Below are positions 23,507 to 36,639 of a stretch of 64,000 nt of DNA, piece after piece; position 1 is the stretch's first letter, and the number at the start of each line of letters is the position of its first letter. The position numbers were made by a program, and so were the translations under genes. The stretch comes from Charina bottae (Eukaryota; Chordata; Lepidosauria; Squamata; Charinaidae): contig JALMGJ010000004.1 in assembly GCA_023362775.1 (NCBI GenBank), positions 52,725,298-52,789,297 of the forward strand. Direction: 5' to 3'. The notes under the pieces are model-generated. The model worked only from the letters and a program-made list of their open reading frames with translations. It had not been told where the DNA came from and searched no databases.

Positions 23507-23765
23507 GATGATGATGATGATGATGATGATAATTAGATTTTTATCCTGCCTTTTTTATATTTGGTCAACTCAAGGCAGTGAACATACCAAATAGTCCTGC
23601 CTCCTATTTTCCTCACAACAACAACCCTGTGAGGTGGGCTGAGAGAGAGTGACTGGCCCCAAAGTCACCTATCAGGTTTTCATGCCTAAGGGAGGACTAG
23701 GACTCATGATCTCCCAGTTTCTAGCCTAGCACTTTAAACACTACGTCAGACTGGCTCTCTACAAG
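23507..23765 (-). mobile_element. tRNA-derived CORE/MIR-like SINE
   Basis: Reverse-orientation copy of the SINE at 13593. The plus strand shows a (GAT)n run, ATTTTTATCCTGCC, CCTGTGAGGTGGGCTGAGAG and the decayed pol III head CTCCCAGTTTCTAGCC. Confidence 0.7.
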
Positions 23766-23949
23766 TGGATCAATACGCTTGGGGAAAATAGAATTTTACA
23801 AATACGTATCAACAGAAAAAGTGGCAGAATGTCTTCCATGTGGCCACATTAAATTGCAACCCACTAATTCCTGAACCAACAGAAAAATTGCTGGTAGAAA
23901 ATTTGCAGTCCTGACAGCTATTCTGATCCCTACTCAGCCTCAGTAATGA

Positions 23950-24375
23950 GGTTTGTTGTTGTTCAGTCGTTCAGTCGTGTCCGACTCTTCGTGACCTCAT
24001 GGACCATAGCACGCCAGGCCTTCCTGTCCTCCACTGTCTCTCGGAGTTTACTCAAATTCATGTTCATTAAATCGGTGATGCTATCTAACCATCTCATCCT
24101 CTGCCGTCCCCTTCTCCTTTTGCCTTCAGTCTTTCCCAGCATCAGGGTCTTTTCCAGTGAGTCCTCTCTTCGCATTAGGTGGCCAAAGTATTTGAGCTTC
24201 AGCTTCAGCATCTGTCCTTCCAATGAGCAGTCAGGGTTGATTTCCTTTAGGATTGACTGGTTTGACCTCCTTGCAGTCCAAGGGACTCTCAAGAGTCTTC
24301 TCCAGCACCACAGCTCGAAAGCATCAATTCTTCGGTGCTCAGCCTTCCTTATGGTCCAACTCTCACAGTTGAGAA
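23950..24375 (-). pseudogene. BovB (RTE) LINE RT C-terminus and 3' end
   Basis: On the minus strand a 109-codon open frame (24292-23963) encodes the BovB RT C-terminus: LKYFGHLMRREDSLEKTLM, GKRRRGRQRMRWLDSITD and LRETVEDRKAWRAMVHEV. It is followed by a CAA-rich 3' tail. The RT catalytic core is missing (5' truncation). The segment is well preserved for its length, so it is younger than most LINE relics here. BovB is known for horizontal transfer among vertebrates. Confidence 0.85.
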
Positions 24376-24399
24376 TGAGGTTAGAAAACTTAATTCAAG

Positions 24400-27235
24400 A
24401 AACGTTAAAGAAAAGAAGTGCTGAATTCTGCTGGCTTTGTTTCCCCTCTCACCAAACATCATCAGCCCTTGGGAAGTCATTTTCCAGTCAGTTTTCTTAA
24501 CATGAGCTGGGGCTGGAGATGAGGTGAGTGTTGACAGACCCATGGATTTAGCCATCGGTGAAAACGTAGTAGTGTCAAAACATAGTACCAAGAGAGCTGA
24601 TCTGTGAGGTGGGTCTGGCGTTGAGTTCAGAGCTCTTGCTCTTCACTCCCTCTTGTTCTCACTTTCCTGACACCACCAATTAATTAATGTTCTTAATTTG
24701 TAAAGCTGGGGAGGGAAGCCACTGGATTCAATGGATTTTTTTAAATTGGGTGGTTAAAGCTTGTACTTAATTGCTCTCCCTTTATCTGGTTGCATTTGAG
24801 TTCTTATTAATGAATAGCTTTCTTTCTTAAATAATTTCTGATACTTTTGTGTAATTTCCCCATACTATTTGAACTCCTCTGTGTGTGTCTGTGTCTCAGT
24901 TTAACAACCCTAGCTTGCAAAAGGTCTTGCAAACTGAAAATAGCCATGGAATTCTGTATAAAATGGACATAAACTCTCCATTCTATTTTTAAAAAATGTC
25001 TAGGGTTTGGCTTTAGCAGTCTGCTGTAGCTTAAGGATACAGAATGTAGGTCTAACAGGAGAAGCCTATGCATGCTGGGGAAGTACATACCCATTTAGGA
25101 TTACAGAAATACTGGGTGATCCTGTACCCATCTACTCAGAAGTAGGTCTCATTGAGCTTGGTGGGATTTATGGACAAGTCAATTTATGTCCAGGCATGCA
25201 GCTAAGCACTCCTGCCCCACTGGCCTCTGTGACAACTGGCTGAAACATTTGGGGTGATGACTCAGCGAGTGGACAAGTCATAAAACCTACCTGCTATCTT
25301 GCAGCGGGATCCCCCTCAAGTAAGAGTATGCTGCAATTTTGCACCTGCTTACCTGTAGGTAAACGTTACAGAGCACAATGAGACTTGGTGTTGAGTAGTC
25401 GTGCATAGAGTCATGGTTGCACAGTTATTCCCAGAGAGGTATAAGACACCTTTGGGGTAGTTGGTCAGCCACCCTTTTCAGTCTTCGCTTGATTAGATTT
25501 TTTACGGAAACCAACCCTCGCTACAATCCCTGTAATTTTAAGTAGCCCTATCCTATTCAGGTTTGTTCACCCTCACATTCCCTAATTGTGGCAAAAGATG
25601 CTCTGCTAATGTTTTCTTAAAGGCTATGTCCTCAGGATGTTACCTCCAGCCTACTACAGAGGCAGCTTAAATTCATCTTTAGATTAAAGATAGTCTTTTC
25701 TGCTCTTCTCGTGAGACAAGGAGACAATCTATGATGCTTCATCAATAATGCTGGGAATGATGCAGCCACTTGGCTGCTGTAGGCATACCCTCAGGAACCT
25801 CTGGCTCTAAAAGTAGGATTGTTGTGGAATGTCAATCATTTTCCAGCAGTGTCTTTGGCATGTTTTTTTCTAGGTGATTTTTTTTTTACTATTTTATGTT
25901 TTAAGAGCTGTGCAGTTATGGAGATGCCAACTGGATTATTACACTGAGTAGTCCTTGCTTTAATAATTTCTGTATTATAATTAATGTGATTCAAACTCCA
26001 TTGAAATTCACAAGAACTGAAAAACAATCCATTCCATCTCCTTTAAAAGGATCACCGTCAGTCCAGTAAGTCCCTAATAAGCAGACAAGAGCTTGTCTGT
26101 GCACATCTGGAGAATCCCCTCTCCATTCTCATTAATTCCCCTCACAGCAGTTCAACCTTATGCAGCTTTTTACATTCAGAAAACAATATTAAATGTCATT
26201 TGGCAATAATGCAAAGAGGAAAGTGCAAATTGTGTTTTCAGCTCAGAAATACTTTTTAAAAAATAGTGTGGTGGGGAGGAGACAGTAGAAAATGTACAAT
26301 CCAGAGACACTTTAATATAGATGGAGGTTACTAACATAACTTGCTTATAAATAGAATTATTTAATCTGTAATATAGAAACACAAATATATTGAATGTCTC
26401 CACATTTTGCTCAATAGCATAGGATATCATCTTATATTTATTATATATGGCATTCAAATTAATGTAGTAAGCAAGCAAAATGATTAAAATGCCACATACA
26501 ATCTAGGTAATAATTTGGTGGTGATCCCCTCCAAAGATTTTTTGAAACATTATGTTCAAAATAAACTTATCATGTGATTCAGAAGGCACAGCCCATATTT
26601 AGACTTCATAAACTTGTATGCTTACAAGTTGGAAATATAATTTTTTCATGGACAATCTACCTGGACATACATTATAAATCTGTACACATAATGAAAATAC
26701 AGAAATGGTGTTTACTAAATTGGTAGAATTGGAAGGTTTAAAATAATAAAACAATAATGTAGCTCTAAATTTGAGTTGTGAGGAACAATGAAAAATTCAT
26801 ATTGAAACTGTAGGACAACTGTTCAGTTCTGGGCATACCATTTATCATACTAAATAGGTCATTTTTAAGCATGCTTTTTCATTCCTTCTAGCTTGCAAAA
26901 TGCAGATTGTATCTTGCCTTACAAAGGAAAAAATAATAAAAGCTAAGGAAAATTTAAATCATGTTGTTGCAGTATGGCCTCAAAAGAAAATGTTTTCTCC
27001 GCTGTGGCCTTACATACACATTCTGGAATAGCTATTAATTTAGACCTTTTTCCCCTGAGAAATACATTTGCAATATCTATATGTACATGGTCAATTCCCT
27101 GCTATCTGCAATCCATGGTTGTTTGCTAACTAATATGGGTTATCACCTCTAAAGTTGTTTGTGGCACAGGGAGGGGTTATTGGTGGGACTGTCTTTCTCC
27201 AATTGTTTTGGCTTGCCCCACAAGTTCCAGCAGGG
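24400..27235. other. No recognised gene; one possible ancient repeat
   Basis: About 2.8 kb of non-coding DNA. The patch CTACTCAGAAGTAGGTCTCA at ~25131 resembles an ancient amniote interspersed repeat, but I cannot name it. Nothing else recognised. Confidence 0.35.
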
Positions 27236-27239
27236 AGCA

Positions 27240-27610
27240 CATGATTCAGTTCCTTTCTATGAAATATTATCATCTAATGGAACCTAGGAAGAGTGCCTTC
27301 TCTGTCACAGTACCTGCCCTGTGGAACAACATTCCCCCAAGATTCAGATGATGCCAACCCTGTTGGCCTTCTGTAAGGCCCTGAAAACTTGTAAGAGTGA
27401 AACCTGGGCCATAGTATCAAATAAGCCCACCCAGAAATGAAATTACTTGAATAGGAATATGCTGTAGTTGGCCTCAATTATTCTGTATTGGGTGTCTGTG
27501 TAGTTTGTTTTTGGTTCCTTTGTTGTTATTCTTTTAACAATATGTAAGTGCCCAGAGTTGTTATTGCAAGTTGTGCAGCCATATAAATCACCCAAATAAA
27601 TAAATATCAT
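27240..27610 (+). mobile_element. L2-like LINE 3' end
   Basis: Encodes RKSAFSVTVPALWNNIPP, the typical C-terminal end of L2/CR1-like polyproteins (AFSV..P.LWN.LP). A 3' UTR follows, ending in GTGCCCAGAG, GCAGCCATATAAATCA and an (AAAT)n tail. This links the short terminal repeats elsewhere in the window to this LINE group. Confidence 0.65.
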
Positions 27611-27851
27611 ATCACATGGGGCCTTTCTCCATTGCTCAGTTGAAAGAACTTTCTGACTGGCCTTGAGCCAACAGAAAACTATACTAGCATACACCGCTGA
27701 AATCTATCTTGCCTCCATAGTCTTCATTCTGGCTTGCTGACAAATGGTGGTGTTATGATTTGAGGTGTGCAGGTTGTGTTAAGGACAACCATTGGATAAC
27801 TCTCTGGCTTTGTTGCCAATCACCAATTCAACAATGCTGTGATTGGTGGAT

Positions 27852-27906
27852 GGTTTTGACAGATGGCCTACACCTCCACTGATGAGTATAGTCATCTGTC
27901 AAAACC
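27852..27906. repeat. Perfect 14-bp inverted repeat
   Basis: GGTTTTGACAGATG at 27852-27865 is the exact reverse complement of 27893-27906, with a 27-nt loop. No TSD or family match seen; it may be a MITE remnant. Confidence 0.5.
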
Positions 27907-27919
27907 GGCTAATTCCTGG

Positions 27920-28690
27920 ATCATGCTGGACAGTTGATCAAGAGGATGGAGGAGACTGCATGGTAAAGCAGTAAGACTTTACCACTTTACCAGGAAGGCC
28001 CCAACACTACTGATCTTTGGTTATCTGGCATGGCTTTTTTCAAGCTATTTGACAGCTCAAATTGGCAGGGAATGAAGCACTATGAATGAAGTGTCCTAGA
28101 ATTGAGGGGAGGGGGCATGCACAGCACCAGCCAAAGTAGTTAATAAGTGACAGGCCCACCCCACTCTCTATGGATCACCTGACTGTACCCCTGCCAGCAT
28201 GAGCAGTGAAGCACAGAAAATTATTCCACCCTGAAGCTATCACAGGCTGCTGTTGGTTTAGGGGGAATACACTCATTTAACACCAGTACAGCTAACCAAC
28301 TTTTAAGCTACCTGATGCAGTGGCTGAGTTCAAGATGAAGACAATGTCATGGGGACATGGCACAATAAAGATATGACCAGGGTATCTCTGTATTATGATA
28401 AAATGAAAATTGGGGAAAGCCTATACAAACATGATTAGCCCCCAAGTGCCTTCTTCTGTTGTCACAGAGTTTCAGTTCATGAAAGCTAATCATAAGCAAC
28501 GTACGGTAAGAGGAAACTTTAATTACAGGTTCCTGGAGTAGGGTCAGCAGCAGCCAAATGCATTTGCATCTCCTTGCAGCCCTTGTTCTGTAGCTCTGTT
28601 CTGCTTCATTAGTACAGGATACACTTGGCAGAAATATGTACCTCAGGTGGGCAGCTGAGGTAGGCATTGATTAGCTAGAAAAAGGGGAAG
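27920..28690. other. No recognised feature
   Basis: Non-coding; nothing recognised. Confidence 0.4.
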
Positions 28691-28696
28691 GATTTA

Positions 28697-28790
28697 TACA
28701 TCATTTATTTGTTTGTTTGTTTGTTTGTTTGTTTATTGGATTTATCACCGCCCAACTCCCCCAAGGGGGACTCTGGGCGGCTTACAACAG
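28697..28790 (-). mobile_element. L2-like LINE 3' terminus with (TTTG)n
   Basis: A (TTTG)n tail, then TTATTGGATTTATCACCGCC and GACTCTGGGCGGCTTACAA. This is the reverse complement of the L2-like terminus. The A-rich stretch 28791-28890 may be part of the same copy. Confidence 0.6.
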
Positions 28791-28890
28791 AATTAAAATC
28801 ATTAATATACATTTATAAATAAAATAAAATACATAACAAATAATTTAAAATATAATGAATAAAATGGGATCGAATGGCAGAATATTCTTA

Positions 28891-30850
28891 AGTTTGTAAA
28901 AATAATATGATGAAACTTGTATGATTTGTATAACGTATTTGTTGCTAATCATGCTGCAGCTGTGCTCTGGCACGGACCTCCTAGCCTGCTGCATCCCAAT
29001 TTGCAGGTCTGTATATTTCTGTGGTCATTAACCTTGACAACTGGAAGTGCATGGGTTCAGCCTAGGCATTATGTGCAATCCTAGCCTCTGCCACTAAAAT
29101 AAAACTATTCCTTGGCTTATCTATCTGTTGTACAGTACATGAAGAAAGACAGATGGTTACTCTGGATCATTCCATGGCATAACAGATGCTAAAAGTAAAG
29201 ACTGGAAAACTCTGCCAAATTAATTAGATATCCTATGAAACTGGATGGAAAGTCCTGCATGTTCTTGTGTTTCTACCGTGCTTTTAACACATCGGGGTTA
29301 TCTTTGTTGATTGCTTGCTCAGGAGCTCTTTCACTGTTCAGGCTGTGCTGGAGGTGTTCAAGCCAGTGAGTGAATTGCCAGGTGCTGAGTGGTGAAGAAG
29401 CAAGAGATCAAACAAATCCAGTAATAATCAGATTATCAGAAAGATTCCTTTATGACCTGTAGCAAGCTACAGGTGAGTTGGAAATAAACTTATTCATGGC
29501 TTTAGACATCATGTTTCACACAGCAATGACTGTATATAGTCATTGGTATATGTATCATGAGTACTCCTGGGAACTCTAGTTTGGGACCTCCAAAGAGCTA
29601 TTTTAAATATGTTGTGTGCCCAAGGGCCCTGTTTAATATTAATCCAATACTATGATTCTCTTATGTGCATGTCAGTATATTTAAAGAATAGTAGGTCTGT
29701 ACTCTGATCTACCTGCAAGGCTTATGTCCAGGATCTCTGTGTGGCTATGAGTTGTTCCTAACTCATGCTTTATCATCCTCCTTCCCTATTTCTAGTCACT
29801 GCTACTGAAATATGACACTTGTTGATTTAGACAGCCAGGAAAGAATTCCTCACAGCAATGTAATCTGTTTACTAACAGTACAGTATTTTCTAGGATTTTC
29901 TTGCTGCACCTTTGGGTGTAATGTACTCTTCTCCCTATTGTCCCACAGACCACTCTTGCATAACTCAGTTCTGTCACTGCAATAGATATTTATTTAAGAT
30001 TCCTTTGAACCCATTAAGGCATATTAAAGCTAGATAATTATTCATGACCGCTCAAGAGAATTCAGAAAATGAACTCATTGCAATTTATTTCTGAATAAAC
30101 ATGCATATCTTTTTTTTATTGCTGCTCAGTGTTTCTTTGCTGAACTGTTTTTTTTTTGGGGGGGTGTTAATTAACACGATTAAATGTACTCCCCTTTTCC
30201 AGAATTAATTTCATACTTCATCTGCACTGCTTCTCTGAGATCCCTGTCGTAGTTACATTTGTGAGTTGGCACCAGAGAGAGGCCTCAACTATATGACCAC
30301 TTGCCTCGGCACAAGTACCAGTCACTGACCGTTTCTTGAAGACTGCATGACATCATCTTCTACCCGCACCCATTCCATCCAAGAAGGCACCCTCTGCAAG
30401 CCTTTTTCTGTGACATCAGAAGTCGTGTTCTCTGACTTTTGCCAGCTCAGGTGTTGTTGTCCAGTTCATGTGCTCTGCTTCATTTCAAACTGTTCCAGTA
30501 CAATTGGCTATTGTGCACTGTAGCAGGAAGATCCCATCCCTTTTGGTCACTGATTGCTCCCCTCCATGGCCATTTTTTAAAAAATATGTTCCCCAGATCA
30601 ATGGTGAAAAGCTGGCCTTTTTTGTATAAGCACACTGATGAAACAGTGAAATGTCTTTTTTAGAAAAAACAAATTCATTGATGGAACCATGAAACAATAA
30701 ACCTTATTTTCCTAACCAGGTAAAACTGACAAGAGTTCTGTCACTTTCCCTTTCAGTGCAAGTGACAAAAAAATGGTAAAACTGTGGTGGTTTTTTTTTT
30801 TTAGTTCTTCTTTTCCTTATCCTGTAAATGTGGTCCAGAAACAACAGGCC
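28891..30850. other. No recognised feature
   Basis: About 2 kb of non-coding DNA without a repeat or gene I can name. Confidence 0.4.
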
Positions 30851-30854
30851 ACCT

Positions 30855-31325
30855 CCCCTCAGCAGTTATTGATGGTAAATACCAAACAATTCCCTTCCAT
30901 GAATGACTTTGCCCCTGTGGCTTCTACGTCATAGAGGATGGTCAGCATGTCCTGTTGCATTGTAATTTCTATTTGAACCTGTGTGATGTATTAATCCAGC
31001 TCCTTATAAAGGAATTTCCAGGGACAGATGACCACTGGTATGTCTCCTATCTTCTAGCAGATAATAAGTCCACCACTACCCATAATGTAGCCAAATTTTG
31101 CCTCACTGCTACGAGAGTGAGGCAACAAATATAGTCCAATAAAACTGTGTTCCTTTCATACCTTTAAAATCTTCTCCTCTCCTCTTCCCTTCCCTTCCTT
31201 TTCTCCTCTCTAACTCTTTTAACTTCTTTTAATTGCCATTTTTATGATGTTTGTAGAATTTTACCCATATATGTGTATATGTACTGTATGCACATTGGTC
31301 AAAGACCACAATAAAGTCTACCATA
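30855..31325 (+). mobile_element. LINE 3'-end relic, unidentified clade
   Basis: The plus strand encodes a CPCGFYVIEDGQHVLLHC segment (a Cys/His cluster of the kind seen in LINE C-termini), then THNVAKFCLTATRVRQQ. A pyrimidine-rich 3' UTR follows, ending TGGTCAAAGACCACAATAAA (a short inverted repeat next to a poly(A)-type signal). Stops interrupt the frame. Confidence 0.5.
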
Positions 31326-31329
31326 CCAA

Positions 31330-33190
31330 CATCGGGCCACTCCCATGGCTAAACTGGAGGAAGGGATTGAAATCTGGAAAGCAGTTTCTTAAGTGAACTT
31401 CATTTCCAGCTTGTTTACACAGCAGACAAGCAGCTTAATACTCAGTGCAGAAAAACTCAGATAGCGAAAGGGATAGTTCCCATATAAATGTCATTTTATT
31501 AGAAAAAAAAATTACAGTATGAACATTTCCTTGCAATGTTGTCATTATTACTATGTTGCCTTCTAATTCCTGCAGTTTATCTCAACTATTGCTTACTACT
31601 CTGTCTTATCTATATCCACCGTTTTTCTATGGTTCTGTAGTCTAGAAGATTTCCATGCATCCATTTCCATGCATCCATGCTATGTTTCCTACCTTCCATG
31701 CTTTTCCTGTGGGAAGCTTATGTTTAGCCTTCTTAATCCAGCCCTTTTCAGCCTCATTTTCAGGCCTAATCCTGGCCTCTCTATGCCTCAGTGCTCCACA
31801 GTGACTGGAGTGGCTTTCTGTAGTTGCCTGGATTTGGGGATGATGGTTGAGGTATGAAGAAATGGAGATCCGACTCTGGGAATGAGGAAAGAATGAGTCA
31901 GCCATTAAGAGAAAAGATCATTCAGTCCTGAGAAAGAGGAAAGTCTGAGAAAGAAACTCAAAATGATCCCACCTTGATTTTGTTTAATATAAGGAGGGAC
32001 AGAGAGAAAGTTGGACAAGCTTTCAAGATTCTGTTATTCTGCCCTGTTACAATAAAGAGCATTCCTGGAATCCCAGCCATGGCTTCTTGCTGACATTGCC
32101 TACCTAGGTAGGGCTGACATGAGGTCACTGTAGACCGTACAGCGGCTGCCACTCTGGGCCCTTCACCAGTCCTTGCTGTCCCTGGCCTGCCTTCAGTTTT
32201 CCATACCTTGGGCCTTTCAAATGTGCCAGCCCTCAAGGCCCCTTCAAATGCCAGTGCCTGGGCTGTTTGCCCACCCTCCAGACCACTTAGGGCTTGCCAG
32301 CACCTGGGCTACTCCCAAGGGCTTGGCTGATGTCTTGCTCTCTGCTGCCAACACTGCCCCCTTCTCACCACCAAGACTTACCTTCTGTGCCTGGTTTTTG
32401 ATCTTATCCTGGTCTCACCCTGCTCAGATGTTGTTAGTCTTCTTTCTTCTGTTTTCTTTTCTGACACCGCCACACATAGCATGGCCCCTTTAAAAGGGCT
32501 GGCTCATCTAATTCTAAATGGATGTTCCAGCTGCCTTGCCTGCCTTCCACAATACCCGCCAAAAACATCCCCCTCTTTCTTGTAGCAATGTGCATCAAAT
32601 GAATTATTTTCTTTGTCCCAGCTTCCCTACCATCATTTTATTGCAAGTGGCTGTCTGGATACTTCTCTAATTAGCTGTCAAGCTCATTAGAAATTCAAAC
32701 GTGTATATTCCTCTTTTGTTGTTGTTGACTTTTGTCGCTTCCCTGTTTGGTACTTAAATCAAGCTATTTAAGGCATGCCATCCATTACGCACTCTTATGG
32801 GCTGAATCCTGCTTGCTCACTGTTCAGATGGCTAATGACCCCCATCTGATGGGTGGAAGAAAGCTTTCTTTTTAGCTTTCCCACTCTACATATTAGCACT
32901 GTGTTATGATGACTGAATGAAATAATGCCACTCCTCACTTTTCATTTACCCCCTTCCTTTCTTCCTCCCTATAGTGTTTTAAAAGGCATTTTCTCATTAA
33001 CACCCACTTCATATGAAATACTGTATGGTTGCTAAGCAACACTTTGTGGTCTTACAATATTGCACAAGGCTTTTTTCCCCCTTTTTTTAATTTGAGTAAA
33101 TAAAGCTCAAAGAGCATTTTTCTTGCAATTCCATTCTTCCTAGAACTGAACCAAAGAGAGAGGTAATTGGTTTTAGAAGATTCTCCTTTT
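31330..33190. other. No recognised feature
   Basis: Non-coding. Open stretches near 31640-32490 are short, lack any family signature, and show no conserved splice or start context I can defend. Confidence 0.4.
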
Positions 33191-33198
33191 CTCCAATG

Positions 33199-33257
33199 CC
33201 CTCCAGAAATCAAACTACAATTCAAACTAGGTAGGAATTCTGAAGATTTCTGGAGGG
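33199..33257. repeat. Fold-back MITE remnant
   Basis: CCCTCCAGAAATC (33199-33211) is the exact reverse complement of 33245-33257, with a centre resembling TACAATTC...GAATTC. It looks like the inner part of a decayed squamate fold-back MITE. A related piece is at about 40195-40270. Confidence 0.45.
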
Positions 33258-33749
33258 TACCAGGTTGCTTATCATCTCCTCACTCAGGGAGACAGGATTA
33301 GCTTGTGAGGTAACCTGTCAGTCATTCCACTTGGGAGGGGAAACTTGTGCTAAAAAGTGTGTGACAAGGAAACAGTACCTGTCTAATTAGACCTGCATGA
33401 AAGTATTAGAGAAATAGGAAAAAAAACCTCCAAGAAAAAACATTGTTCATACAGGCTAATTAAATTAAAAGAATTCTGGGAAAAAGAAGCCATTTCTTAC
33501 TCCAGTTCCGACCCTGGTGTCCAGTGACACCATATCACGGGGCCTCAGAGGCAGTAACACTATAAAACAAGATGCACTTCACTCTTCTATTCCATCTAAC
33601 ATCCATCTGTACTCCATCAGAAAATGAAAGACAATTTTATACTCCTTTTTATAGATATTAATGGCACGAGAGGTGTCTAACTAGGTTATGAATCTTTATT
33701 CATATCTGCCAAAGAAATCACATTCTTGTTGTTATAGAACACTGTAACA

Positions 33750-34018
33750 TAGGCTGACCATACGTCCCATTTTGAACGGAACAGTACAGTTATTTAAAGA
33801 ATTCCCGACCGTCCCGTTGTTTTAAGAAAAATATCCATTTTGTCCCATTTTTGAAAGTTTCTGTGACGAAGCACGCACATGCGCGCGCCCGCACACCCAC
33901 CCACACGTGCACGCACGCACGCACACCCGCACGTGCTCGCACGCCCACTCACGCCCACTTTGTCCGGCAAGCCGTGGTTAGGGTCCTGTTTTTCTCTCAA
34001 GGAAATATGGTCAGCCTA
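33750..34018. mobile_element. hAT-like MITE with alternating purine-pyrimidine core
   Basis: TIRs TAGGCTGACCATA and TATGGTCAGCCTA. 8-bp TSD CTGTAACA/CTATAACA (7 of 8) at 33742 and 34019. The left third has an internal hairpin built from a GTCCC.../...GGGAC-like motif. The core (about 33868-33955) is a GC-rich CA/CG alternating tract. A second copy is at 46664-46946. No ORF of its own is credible. Confidence 0.65.
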
Positions 34019-34544
34019 CTATAACAAGAACTGAATAAACATATGGATTTCTGTGCAGACATTGCATGGAATCAGCTTGTATAGTTTTCTGTCAAGCCTA
34101 CTATTTAAAACTCTTGATGTCTTGCAGTTTCAATAGGAGTAACTATATAGGATTGATGATCAATATTTATTTGGTGAGCAGGACAAAAGAATTATGGGGA
34201 CATGTTAAGTGAATGATTTTTTTTACTGTGATCCTTCAAATAAAGTTTCTGTGCAGAAAGTGCTTGAAGTTTAAAAACATATAATAAGAACCTCAAGTTT
34301 TGTAATTCCTTAAACTACCTAGGTAATATTTATTGTCATTGGCAGTTGTGTCCCCCAATATATATATCTTAAAAAAATAATCCATGAAAAGCTCAAGAAT
34401 ATCACACATATTTGGTAAAAGAACACAACCAAAATCCTGCCAAAACACAAACACATTAATATCTAAGAGTTTGGCACATACTTAAATCTTACCCACTCAA
34501 ACCTAAAGAACTTTATTATTTTATTACTTCATTAGTTTAAATAA

Positions 34545-35110
34545 ACATTTATTTATTTGACTGTATTTATAACCTGCCCCAATCTTAGCAGAATTTGGAT
34601 GACAAACAACAAATTGCGACAGTGAAAATTTTAACAAAAGAAATTAAAACAACTATAAATCAAAGACCTCTGGTGGGCACCTGTGGTCAATTAGGGTTGA
34701 AGACACAATGGCATAATATTGATGCTTGCTTATGAAATGCCACGGTTGGGACACACGTACCTCTGGAGAAAGAGTGGAAAAGGCCTGCCCCCTAGTCTAT
34801 ACCACATGAAAATCTTGAGGGGGGGCTCTCAACAGACTCCCCAGCATTGTCTAATATACTGTATTTCACTGCAGCACAGTAGAGGGCTTTAAAAGTGATA
34901 ACCAGCACTTTCAACTGGGCCCAGAAACCTACTGGTAACCAATACAATGACGTCAAGATTGTCGTTATTCTATACTGGCTGGATAGTCCTATCAACCATC
35001 AAGCCATCTTGTTTTGTACCAGCTGAAGCTTCTGAGTTGTTTCCAAAGGCAGCTCCACATAGACTATGTTAAACTCATCCAGCCAAATGGTGATTACATT
35101 GTAAATTACT
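34545..35110 (-). pseudogene. L2-like LINE RT C-terminus and 3' end
   Basis: On the minus strand a segment equivalent to ELPLETTQKLQLVQN (~35060) is followed by TTILTSLYWLPVGF and LKVLVITFKALY (~34960-34860), typical of the end of L2-like RTs. Then comes a 3' UTR and an (AAAT)n end at 34545. Frameshifts make it a relic. Confidence 0.65.
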
Positions 35111-35869
35111 ATGACCAGAGCATCATATTTCATTGTAATTTGGTGAGATTACTGTATATCCATTTTCTACGATACAATTATGAAAATGGAAAATTAATTC
35201 TACTGAATAATCTGACCAGTTGTATCTTCTTTTTTATTATCATGTCATTTTCGGATCATACCTAGGACAACTGAGACATCAAAGCAAGTATTTGCAGATT
35301 TCCCCAATTTTAAAAATATATCCTCTTATATTTATAAGGACCACTTACTGTATTATAATCCAGGTGTTACTTTGACTTGTTTCCTGCCTGAAGCAAAATT
35401 CACTGGTTCCTTAATGAGCAAGAAACAAAGTTATTTAAGCAAAGACAGAGACTATTGCAAAACAATGACAGAGTGGTCAGATGTGAATGGTAGTGGGATT
35501 TGTATTTAGTTGTAAAGTACTTGTGGGACTTGCATTATTTCCTTTTGCTACTATGGACATGTGGTCCCCAACGTGACATCTGTGGGTGCCTGTGTATCCC
35601 CAGACATTTTTCTTGGTGCCTGCCTGACTCTGTGACTTTATATATTTTTAATTTTTTTTAAAAAAAAATGGGCACCTACCATGCTAAAAAGCAAATACCA
35701 GCTTTATTTCCAAGAATGGCTCTAGGCCCAAATGGTTGTATAAGTTTTCTTAGGAAATAAAAATGAGAGGCTACAACTCAGTGCCACAACTTCCTAGAGT
35801 CATTCACTAGTCACACAAAGACACTGGAGCTATTATGGGTAATGATACTGGGGAAAGGGAAGCAGGAAA

Positions 35870-35935
35870 GCCCAGAGTCGCCTTGCGTGAGATGGGCGGC
35901 CATATAAATGTGAGTAATAAACAAACAAGTGGTGC
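35870..35935 (+). mobile_element. L2-like LINE 3' terminus
   Basis: AGAGTCGCCTTGCGTGAGAT, then GGGCGGCCATATAAATGTGA and an (AAAC)n tail. Only the last ~65 bp is recognisable. Confidence 0.6.
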
Positions 35936-36639
35936 ATAAAGACAAGAAGAAGAAGTGGGATATAAAGCTAATAAACAGATTTGAATCAGTGGGGTCATCA
36001 GTATGTTCTGGAGGATGCTAATATAGCCTATGAACACCCCCCTTCATGCCTTTCCGTTTAAAAACACGTGAAGCTTGCATAATACAAAGAAAAATGCAGA
36101 CTTTAGTATCACTCAATTTCCAAGACTGCCTCTGGGGCTATAAATGGGTATGAACAGCGTTTTTTTAGTGGGAAAAATGATGGGTGGCTACCGCCCAGTG
36201 GTGTATTTAGAAATTGTGCCCAGAAAAGCAAATTAGGTAAGCAAAGATAGGAAGGAGGGTCCCCCAAGGATGTGGGATTTAGAGGGGGTAGTAGCTAGCA
36301 GTTATAAATTACTATGTTCTCCATGGCAGACATTTTGAGAATACATAAGCCTCACCTAGCCACTGTTTTGCAGAAGCACCCATAACATAGTCTCAATATT
36401 CTAAATCTGGATACCAGCCTCAAAATGTTGCAGACCCCTGAGTTAAGGATAGGTATATGAATGTAGTTCAAGATTTAACGTGAAAAACTCCAAATCCTGG
36501 TGTGACGATCAGAAATAAGATGACTGGTAAGGCAATAACTATAACCCAATTGGTATTTATTTAATCATTAGCACATTAACATGCCACCCACTTCCATTCT
36601 GAAACTCTAGGCAGCTGCAACATTTAAAATTAAAATTCA

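Noticed and set aside
31669..32493. Open frames of 60-106 codons with many Pro/Ser/Leu
   Set aside because: No domain, no start context, and they occur on both strands; most likely chance.
35540..36220. Two patches resembling old hAT (Charlie-like) repeats (GTCCCCAACGTGACATC; GCTACCGCCCAGTGGTG)
   Set aside because: Too diverged to define termini or a family.
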